Source: JALOOB01 sp964387985 (lineage in GTDB: Bacteria > Chloroflexota > Anaerolineae > CG2-30-64-16). Taken from it: a stretch of DNA of 17,017 nucleotides. Position 1 is the first letter of the stretch; every line of letters starts with the position of its first letter. Shown one piece after another: positions 1-4,104 of the stretch. The DNA is taken from positions 1 through 17,017 of the forward strand of contig CAYLZG010000094.1 of the NCBI GenBank assembly GCA_964387985.1. The letters run 5' to 3'. Both the position numbers and the translations under genes were made by a program. The notes beneath the pieces are model-generated. The model searched no databases. It was given only the letters and a program-made list of their open reading frames with translations, and was not told the DNA's origin.

Positions 1-357
1 AGCGACACCGCCTCGACTACCGCCACAATCTCCGGCAACGCGGTGCTCGATCTCGACATCGCGGCCTTCTCGGTGACCAGCTCCCTGCGGCTCGGCAAAT
101 CCGCGGCCATCAAGCTTACGGTCGAAAACCCGGGCACCGTGATCGGCCAGGCTCCCGCCACCGTGGTGGGCATGATGGGGGATGTGCAGGTCTACAAGTG
201 GACCCTCAACGTCTACGACTACAACGGCAAGGGTAGCACGAGCTTCACCTTCCCGTCCTACAAGCCAGCGGCCAAAGGCACCATCAACTGGACCGCCACG
301 ATCGCGGACGTGGACCCGGATACCGACCAGGCAACTGCGACCACGGTAGTGAAGTAG
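1..357 (+). CDS. Secreted Ig-like repeat protein, C-terminal fragment (5' end outside window)
   Basis: The reading frame is open from the first base to TAG at 355-357, so this is the last 118 residues of a longer protein. The visible part is a beta-rich, Thr/Val/Gly-rich segment with alternating hydrophobic residues, ending shortly after ATIADVDPDTDQATATTVVK. The pattern (AIKLTVENPGTVIGQAPATVVG, then a Tyr-rich strand, then WTATIADVDPDTD) fits a CARDB-like or other Ig-like repeat domain of the kind found in tandem in bacterial exported proteins. No catalytic motif or membrane anchor is visible in this fragment. A GTG at 43 could be mistaken for a start, but the frame continues upstream with the same composition and no Shine-Dalgarno precedes it. 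A perfect hairpin follows the stop by 20 nt. The domain class is inferred; I do not recognise a named gene. Confidence 0.6.
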   Translation, partial: SDTASTTATISGNAVLDLDIAAFSVTSSLRLGKSAAIKLTVENPGTVIGQAPATVVGMMGDVQVYKWTLNVYDYNGKGSTSFTFPSYKPAAKGTINWTATIADVDPDTDQATATTVVK

Positions 358-377
358 AAACAGGCCGCCAGACGGCC

Positions 378-402
378 AGGAGGGCGCCGCAGGCGCCCTC
401 CT
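378..402 (+). terminator. Perfect 11-bp hairpin after the Ig-like gene
   Basis: AGGAGGGCGCC (378-388) and GGCGCCCTCCT (392-402) are exact reverse complements around a GCA loop. The hairpin begins 20 nt after the stop of the upstream gene and ends 23 nt before the next ATG. Position and strength suggest transcription termination or 3'-end protection. No T-run follows, so it is not a classical intrinsic terminator. Confidence 0.5.
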
Positions 403-425
403 CATTCAGTAGAAATGGCCAGAAG

Positions 426-773
426 ATGGACAGACAACCGGTAGTTGTACTGTTGGGCAAGTCGCTGTTCCTGGACGGCGTGGCAATGGGACTGGGTGGC
501 CGGCCGTCATTAGGTGTCGTGCAAATGGACACCGCGGGTCCTGACGTCGGAGAACGCCTCAAGTCTCTCGAACCCGGGCTGATCGTCTTTGAGCTGGATG
601 GCGCCCGCACGGCAGCCCTGTTCCCCCTCTTGAAAGCGCACCCCGGCATTCCGCTTCTTGGCCTCGATCTGGACAGCTGCCAGGTGATTGTGCTCAGCAG
701 CAGTCGTCACCTCGCCGCGAACATGCAGGCTCTCTGCCAACTCGTCAGCAGCCAGCTGGGCTGCGACAAGTAG
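426..773 (+). CDS. Small receiver-like (degenerate response-regulator) protein
   Basis: A 115-residue protein with the beta/alpha rhythm of a CheY-type receiver domain and nothing else. Residues 6-24 (VVVLLGKSLFLDGVAMGL) read like the first strand and helix of NarL-type receivers, where one expects two acidic residues before H-P-L-F-R-E-G; here they are replaced by L10-G11. The third strand, PGLIVFEL (50-57), aligns with the usual P-D-L-V-L-L-D-L, which puts Glu56 where the phosphorylated Asp would be. The fifth strand and helix (VIVLSSSRHLAANMQALCQLV) follow. No output domain is present. The start has no convincing Shine-Dalgarno. The DNRLRE gene follows 71 nt downstream on the same strand, so the two may be cotranscribed. 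The fold is inferred from strand pattern only; the function is unknown. Confidence 0.6.
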   Translation: MDRQPVVVLLGKSLFLDGVAMGLGGRPSLGVVQMDTAGPDVGERLKSLEPGLIVFELDGARTAALFPLLKAHPGIPLLGLDLDSCQVIVLSSSRHLAANMQALCQLVSSQLGCDK

Positions 774-833
774 CGCTACAGCTTCGCGGGCAGATCTCGT
801 CCGGGCCCGGCTCGATTCGGGCTGCATCAGTAT

Positions 834-838
834 GGAGG
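834..838 (+). promoter_or_regulatory. Shine-Dalgarno of the DNRLRE gene
   Basis: GGAGG lies 6 nt upstream of the ATG at 845. It fixes the start of the DNRLRE-domain gene and rules out the other overlapping open frames in this stretch. Confidence 0.7.
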
Positions 839-844
839 TTTCCG

Positions 845-1534
845 ATGACCGTTCATCGTGTGGTTGGAATTGCTCTCTGCATCTCTCTCGCAGCCGCCTG
901 TCTCGGCATGCTCGCCTTGGTGGGCAATGCCCAGGTCCTGCTGCCGTCCACACACTCCGCATCGGATAGCATGTCATTCGAAGCCACGCGCGATTCGTGG
1001 ATCAACGCTGATGCGGTTCAGACGACCTACGGTTCCCTCGAAGAAATGTGGGTTGGGATCAACACCTACAGCGGCAAGATGGATCAGCGCCAGGCACTGG
1101 TCGGCTTCGACATCTCGGCTTTGCCCGCAGATGCAATCGTGGACGGTGCTGTGCTCGAACTGACGCAAATCAACCATTTCAGCGACCTTCCCTGCCAGAT
1201 CTGGCCCTACCAGATCGCCGGCGCCTGGGACGAGTATACGGTCACCTGGAACAACCGGCCTGTGTCGACCAGCGCGGGCGATCCCCCGGTCACGCTGAAT
1301 GCCAGCCCTGGCCGCAAGATGTGGGATGTCACGAAGATCGTGCAGGCCTGGCAGGCAGGCGCGGAGAACCACGGCATCCTGCTGACGGGGGATGGGGTCA
1401 CGGCGGGCGCGCGCATCTTCGCCTCCCGCGAGAGCACATCGGTCCCCGGACGCCTGACGATCAACTATCACCGGCCCGGCGAGCCCCCCACGCCGGCCCA
1501 CAAATCCCTCTATCTGCCCCTGGTGTTGCAATAG
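845..1534 (+). CDS. Secreted DNRLRE-domain protein with YLPLV-type C-terminal tail
   Basis: 229 residues. The N-terminus is a signal peptide: MTVHR, then a hydrophobic stretch to about residue 28 ending near GNA|QV. Residues 42-205 are a DNRLRE domain (a beta-sandwich related to CBM96). It shows DSWINADAVQTTYGS near its start, ALVGFDISALP, AWDEYTVTWNNRP, WDVTKIVQAWQAG, GILLTGDG and finally FASRESTSVPGRLTINY, all hallmark segments in the usual order. A Pro-rich linker leads to the terminal KSLYLPLVLQ. The family occurs in extracellular polysaccharide-related or adhesive proteins; no enzyme active site is present, so a structural or binding role at the surface is inferred. The start is set by GGAGG 6 nt upstream. 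No terminator hairpin directly follows the stop; the REP-like palindrome lies 85 nt further on. Confidence 0.85.
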   Translation: MTVHRVVGIALCISLAAACLGMLALVGNAQVLLPSTHSASDSMSFEATRDSWINADAVQTTYGSLEEMWVGINTYSGKMDQRQALVGFDISALPADAIVDGAVLELTQINHFSDLPCQIWPYQIAGAWDEYTVTWNNRPVSTSAGDPPVTLNASPGRKMWDVTKIVQAWQAGAENHGILLTGDGVTAGARIFASRESTSVPGRLTINYHRPGEPPTPAHKSLYLPLVLQ

Positions 1535-1619
1535 TCGTAGCGTCTCACCGGCGTCAGGAGCTGGCAGCGGTTTAGCATGCCTGTTTCAGGCCCAATGCCG
1601 GGCTCCAGTAACTTGATCC

Positions 1620-1652
1620 AGGTGCCGGGCACCTCCGAGGTGCCCGGCACCT
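1620..1652. repeat. REP-like palindrome
   Basis: AGGTGCCGGGCACCT (1620-1634) and AGGTGCCCGGCACCT (1638-1652) are exact reverse complements separated by CCG, giving a 15-bp stem. Each arm is itself almost palindromic, so it could also fold as two small hairpins. It lies in the 261-nt gap between the DNRLRE gene and the solo antitoxin gene, where I see no coding sequence. The form matches repetitive extragenic palindromes that are often present in many copies per genome. It could also act as a terminator, but no T-run follows. Confidence 0.6.
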
Positions 1653-1737
1653 AACGCCGAGAGATAGCGGTCCTGAACCGCCGCCGGCCCATCGAATGCT
1701 TCTTCAGCCTCCATCGATCTTCTGCTCCGGTAGGGTA

Positions 1738-1766
1738 TTGACGAACGTGTCTTACTGTGCTACACT
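1738..1766 (+). promoter_or_regulatory. Promoter of the solo antitoxin gene
   Basis: TTGACG (-35, 1738-1743), a 17-nt spacer and TACACT (-10, 1761-1766). The arrangement is position-for-position the same as in front of the second antitoxin gene at 3109-3137, including the preceding GTAGGGTA. Transcription should begin near 1773, leaving a leader of about 23 nt before the ATG at 1796. Confidence 0.75.
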
Positions 1767-1796
1767 TTGTCTTACCAGTCGGATTGGGTAAGACAA
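1748..1796 (+). promoter_or_regulatory. Three-copy operator (TGTCTTAC) at the solo antitoxin gene
   Basis: TGTCTTAC occurs at 1748-1755 between the -35 and -10 boxes. It recurs 20 bp later at 1768-1775, as part of TTGTCTTACC (1767-1776). An inverted copy, GGTAAGACAA (1787-1796), runs into the A of the start codon. The inner pair forms a perfect 10-bp dyad. AbrB/MazE-type antitoxins characteristically bind such dyads in their own promoters, so autorepression is the expected role (inference). Confidence 0.7.
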
Positions 1797-2029
1797 TGAT
1801 GACCATCACTGCACGCATCAGCTCCAAGTATCAGGTGGTCATCCCGCGCGCAGTGCGCGAGGCGCTGAAGCTGACGCCCGAAGATCAGCTGCTCTTCCTG
1901 GTGGACGGCGAGACAGTCACTCTTGTCAGCCGGCCGGCCAACTTCACCAAGGCCATGCGCGGGCTGCACAAGGGGTTATGGGAGGATGCCGGGCAGCAGG
2001 TTGAGGAGGAGCGGACCGCCTGGGAGTAA
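1796..2029 (+). CDS. AbrB/MazE-type (VapB-like) antitoxin without adjacent toxin
   Basis: 77 residues. The N-terminal half (ARISSKYQVVIPRAVREALKLTPEDQLLFLVDGETVTLVSR) is a SpoVT/AbrB swapped-hairpin DNA-binding domain with the diagnostic K-Y-Q-V-x-I-P-R. The C-terminal tail, Met53 to Glu77, ends EEERTAWE and resembles the toxin-wrapping tail of the paralog at 3167 (61 of 77 residues identical by eye). The start is taken at the ATG at 1796 because it aligns with the paralog's start and because an in-frame TTG or GTG further up would lie inside the promoter. No toxin gene follows: where the paralog has the overlapping toxin start ATGGGAGT, this copy reads CTGGGAGT and similarity stops. It probably binds its own operator and perhaps that of the paralog. 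Confidence 0.85.
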   Translation: MMTITARISSKYQVVIPRAVREALKLTPEDQLLFLVDGETVTLVSRPANFTKAMRGLHKGLWEDAGQQVEEERTAWE

Positions 2030-2070
2030 GATCGCCGTTTGAAAAATGCATATATGATTAATTTGGGGAC

Positions 2071-2104
2071 TTGCAATTCGACGAGATGTGGTCTATAATT
2101 GCAA
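2071..2104 (+). promoter_or_regulatory. Promoter of the LysM gene with an 8-bp dyad
   Basis: TTGCAA (-35, 2071-2076), a 17-nt spacer and TATAAT (-10, 2094-2099). A perfect inverted repeat, TTGCAATT (2071-2078) and AATTGCAA (2097-2104), covers the -35 box and the -10/start region, so a dimeric repressor could block both. Transcription should start near 2106, giving a leader of about 47 nt. The stretch 2036-2130 is clearly more AT-rich than the surrounding genes. Confidence 0.65.
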
Positions 2105-2152
2105 ATACTATTTATTTGTGGATCCTTTACATCACGGAGGGGGTTAGTCACC

Positions 2153-2860
2153 ATGAAGACGCCGCGTTACGTCGTTCTCCTACGCATGACGGTCATTGTG
2201 CTGCTCTTCACTGCCGTCCTGGCGCCGGCAGCATCTGCAGCGCCGTCCGCCGGAACAGGATGTCCTCCTGTTTACTACCGCATCCAGAAGGGCGATATCC
2301 TTGCGAACATCGCGTACCGCTACGGGGTGTCGGTTGGGCAGTTGCAGCAGTGGAACGGGATCCGCAATCCCGACAAAATCTACTGGGGCAATGTGCTGAC
2401 CATCTACCCGTCCAGGTGCGCCAAGCCGGCGCCCGTGCACAAGCCTGCGCCCAAGCCGGCTCCGAAGCCCGCACCGATGATCACGATTCCGCCTGCGCCT
2501 GTGCACCCATCGCATCATGGACCCGTGCCCTGGCACCCCGGATGCTGTGGCCCGGTTGCCTCACCGGCCATCGCCATCACGTCGCCCACCCAGAATGCAC
2601 ACGTGAGGGGCGTGCTGACGATCACCGGCAGCGCATCGGATGATGACTTCGCGTACTACAAGCTGGAGTTCGGGGCAGGTTCCAGCCCCAGCGACTGGAC
2701 CTGGTTTGCGGGCGGCGAGTCGCCGGTCTCGTACGGAACCCTGGGCGTGCTGAACACGGGGATCCTGCCGTGCGGTGTGTTCACCATCCGCCTGGTTGTT
2801 GTTGACAACACCGGCAACTACCCGACGCCGGCCCAGGTGACGGTGGTAATAACCCGATAA
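2153..2860 (+). CDS. Secreted LysM-domain protein with C-terminal Ig-like domain
   Basis: 235 residues. A signal peptide spans residues 1-29 (KTPR, then a hydrophobic core, ending APAASA|AP). A single LysM domain follows at about 41-86 (YYRIQKGDILANIAYRYGVS, then LQQWNGI, then LTIY), the module that binds N-acetylglucosamine in peptidoglycan. Next comes a linker rich in Lys-Pro-Ala repeats and then in His/Pro/Cys (HPSHHGPVPWHPGCCGP). Residues from about 137 to the end form a beta-rich, Ig-like domain (AITSPTQNAHVRGVLTITGSASDDDFAYYKLEFG, ending PAQVTVVITR). There is no catalytic domain, so a wall-attached binding or structural protein is inferred. The ATG at 2153 has a strong Shine-Dalgarno (GGAGGGGG, 2136-2143); an upstream in-frame ATG at 2099 overlaps the -10 box and is rejected. 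It sits between the two duplicated antitoxin modules. Confidence 0.85.
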   Translation: MKTPRYVVLLRMTVIVLLFTAVLAPAASAAPSAGTGCPPVYYRIQKGDILANIAYRYGVSVGQLQQWNGIRNPDKIYWGNVLTIYPSRCAKPAPVHKPAPKPAPKPAPMITIPPAPVHPSHHGPVPWHPGCCGPVASPAIAITSPTQNAHVRGVLTITGSASDDDFAYYKLEFGAGSSPSDWTWFAGGESPVSYGTLGVLNTGILPCGVFTIRLVVVDNTGNYPTPAQVTVVITR

Positions 2861-3055
2861 CAGCGAGCAGCGCCTTGCTCTGCTGCGGTCTGAAAAGCAC
2901 CGAGGGTGCTGCACGGAACACGTAAGCTCTGCCCGGCGCGGGTAGAGGATCCGGAGTTGGCCACCGCTAAGGTTGCGGGCTCGGTTCACGTCGTCCTCCG
3001 TTGGGACAACTCTCGCAAGACGCACGAGTAACTTCGTGCGTCTTTGTTTTGTCCC
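2861..3055 (+). other. Hairpin-rich non-coding stretch after the LysM gene
   Basis: No convincing gene lies here. Several short helices line up on the + strand. CAGCGAGCA (2861-2869) pairs with TGCTCTGCTG (2876-2885) with one bulge. AGCACC (2896-2901) pairs with GGTGCT (2905-2910). CTCTGCCC (2927-2934) pairs with GGGTAGAG (2940-2947). The last is the terminator stem at 3017-3044, enclosed by GGGACAA (3003-3009) and TTGTCCC (3049-3055). Between them, CGGAG at 2952 could pair with CTCCG at 2996, or GAGTTG at 2954 with CAACTC at 3007; these are mutually exclusive. It may be a structured 3' UTR, a small RNA processed from the LysM mRNA, or a relict of something else. I do not recognise an RNA family. 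Confidence 0.3.
3017..3050 (+). terminator. Intrinsic terminator
   Basis: AAGACGCACGA (3017-3027) and TCGTGCGTCTT (3034-3044) form a perfect 11-bp stem with a GTAACT loop, followed by TGTTTT. It ends LysM-gene transcription about 160 nt past the stop codon and insulates the toxin-antitoxin promoter that starts at 3109. Confidence 0.75.
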
Positions 3056-3108
3056 AGTATGTTGGAAACGGCTGCAGTCTGCGTGGAGAACAGGCGCTCC
3101 GTAGGGTA

Positions 3109-3137
3109 TTGACAAAGATGTCTTACCGTAGTATTCT
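3109..3137 (+). promoter_or_regulatory. Promoter of the complete toxin-antitoxin pair
   Basis: TTGACA (-35, 3109-3114), a 17-nt spacer and TATTCT (-10, 3132-3137). It is preceded by GTAGGGTA exactly as in the paralogous copy upstream of 1796. Expected transcription start is near 3144. Confidence 0.8.
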
Positions 3138-3167
3138 TTGTCTTACCATGAGGTTGGAGTAAGACAA
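3119..3167 (+). promoter_or_regulatory. Three-copy operator (TGTCTTAC) at the toxin-antitoxin pair
   Basis: TGTCTTAC lies at 3119-3126 between the promoter boxes and again at 3139-3146. The inverted copy GTAAGACAA lies at 3159-3167, its last base being the A of the start codon. The inner pair, TTGTCTTAC (3138-3146) and GTAAGACAA, is a perfect 9-bp dyad. Spacing of the first two copies (20 bp) equals that in the other module; the spacer of the dyad is 12 nt here and 10 nt there. Confidence 0.7.
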
Positions 3168-3400
3168 TGGCAACCGCCAGTGCGCGCATCGGCTCCAAGT
3201 ATCAGGTGAATATCCCCCGCGCGGTGCGTGACGCGTTGAAGCTGGCTCCGGAGGAGCAGCTTCTCTTTCTGATGGACGGCGAGACAGTCACCCTCCTCAG
3301 CCGGCCGGCCAGCTTTACGGCGGCCATGCGCGGGCTTCACAAAGGGCTGTGGGAAGATGCGGCCCGGCAGATCGAGGAGGAGCGAGCCGCATGGGAGTGA
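3167..3400 (+). CDS. AbrB/MazE-type (VapB-like) antitoxin of a PIN-toxin pair
   Basis: 77 residues with an N-terminal SpoVT/AbrB DNA-binding domain (ARIGSKYQVNIPRAVRDALK, then the acidic loop and MDGETVTLLSR). A tail from about residue 50 (FTAAMRGLHKGLWEDAARQI, ending EEERAAWE) is expected to bind and neutralise the PIN toxin. The stop codon TGA (3398-3400) overlaps the toxin's first codons, which start at 3391, so translation is coupled. The gene has its own promoter and a three-copy operator whose last half-site touches the ATG, consistent with autoregulation. A near-copy lies 1.37 kb upstream without a toxin. Assignment to the VapBC class rests on the antitoxin fold and its overlap with a PIN-domain gene. 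Confidence 0.88.
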   Translation: MATASARIGSKYQVNIPRAVRDALKLAPEEQLLFLMDGETVTLLSRPASFTAAMRGLHKGLWEDAARQIEEERAAWE

Positions 3401-3864
3401 AGGCGCTGAAAGAACGGCTCGCAGACTTGCAGACGGTCCTGTTGGACACATCTGTCTTCGCCTATCATCTGGCCGATCACCCTCAATACAGCCCCCTCAC
3501 GACCGCGGTGCTGGCAGCAATCGAGTCGGGCAGCCTCAAAGGCCTCGTCACCACCCTCACGTTGTCCGAGCTGCTGGCTCAGCCCGCACGCGCGGGCAAT
3601 CGCCGGGCTGTGCAGGAATACGAGCTGTTTCTGACTCATTTCCCGCACTTGCAGGTGGCCCCGGTAGATGTGGAGCTCGGTCGCGAGGCCGCATGGGTGC
3701 GCGGCGAGACGGGGCTGCGCGCGCCGGATGCGCTGCAGATCGCGGCGGCTCGCCTCCACGGCGCAGATGCCATCGTAACCAACGATCCGCGGTGGCGGGA
3801 ACACGTGACGCGACCCGAGGTGATCCTCCTGGACGACTATCTCGGCAGCGACGAGGGTGCCTGA
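3391..3864 (+). CDS. PIN-domain toxin (VapC-like ribonuclease)
   Basis: 157 residues. The four PIN acidic positions are visible: Asp19 in LLDTSVFAYHL, Glu60 in LTLSELLAQP, Asp113 in LRAPDALQIAAA, and Asp132 in IVTNDPRW. This is a full set for a Mg-dependent ribonuclease, so the toxin looks intact. Toxins of this family cleave tRNA or rRNA when released from the antitoxin; the target here cannot be told from sequence. The start at ATG 3391 overlaps the antitoxin stop by 10 nt and is preceded by AGGAGG (3375-3380). A longer in-frame start at 3349 would lie deep inside the antitoxin gene and is rejected. Confidence 0.88.
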   Translation: MGVKALKERLADLQTVLLDTSVFAYHLADHPQYSPLTTAVLAAIESGSLKGLVTTLTLSELLAQPARAGNRRAVQEYELFLTHFPHLQVAPVDVELGREAAWVRGETGLRAPDALQIAAARLHGADAIVTNDPRWREHVTRPEVILLDDYLGSDEGA

Positions 3865-3960
3865 ACGCTGCAGGCAAGGGGGCGGGCTTCGCCGCTGCCG
3901 CGCCGACTCTACTCCTGGAAATCCACTGGAAATGTAGCAAATGGAGCGTCGACATACTTT

Positions 3961-4020
3961 ACTCTACTCTATCTACTCTACCCCCCCTTAAGGGGGTAGA
4001 GTAGATAGAGAGAGTAGAGT
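3961..4020. repeat. Long imperfect palindrome of CTCTA-type units
   Basis: The left arm is ACTCTACT (3961-3968) plus a 17-nt block from CTATCT to CCCCC (3969-3985). The right arm is GGGGG to GATAG (3992-4008), then a 4-nt bulge AGAG (4009-4012), then AGTAGAGT (4013-4020). The loop is centred on TTAA, with two extra C on the left. The result is a stem of about 25 bp. The arms consist of repeated ACTCT/ATCT units, and a related ACTCTACTC occurs alone at 3906-3914. It sits in the 240-nt gap between the toxin gene and the transporter promoter, where I see no gene. It may terminate the toxin transcript, or be a mobile or REP-like element; no T-run follows. Confidence 0.65.
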
Positions 4021-4050
4021 CGATTAGGTTCTCGCAATCTACCAGCGTGG

Positions 4051-4059
4051 TGCTATAAT
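4051..4059 (+). promoter_or_regulatory. Extended -10 promoter of the transporter gene
   Basis: TGCTATAAT gives a perfect -10 box (TATAAT, 4054-4059) with an extended TG motif. No good -35 box is seen 16-18 nt upstream, as is common for extended -10 promoters. Expected transcription start is near 4066. GAGGT (4096-4100) serves as Shine-Dalgarno before the ATG at 4105. Confidence 0.6.
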
Positions 4060-4104
4060 CCGATCTGTCAACCCATCGATTCAGCATCCCACATAGAGGT
4101 AGAT

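Noticed and set aside
1757..1795. Longer N-terminus of the solo antitoxin (in-frame non-ATG start at 1757)
   Set aside because: It would begin inside the promoter, upstream of the expected transcription start, and has no counterpart in the paralog, which starts at the position equal to 1796.
2881..3000. Possible ydaO-type (c-di-AMP) riboswitch on the minus strand
   Set aside because: The complement contains ACGGAGGA and CTCTACCCGCGCC followed by GAGCTTACGT, faintly like the ydaO core. The match is partial, though, and no minus-strand gene lies downstream; the LysM gene runs the other way.
3357..4004. Open frame overlapping the toxin gene and the palindrome
   Set aside because: Arg-rich alternative frame of the PIN gene running through non-coding repeats; the PIN frame has all four catalytic residues.
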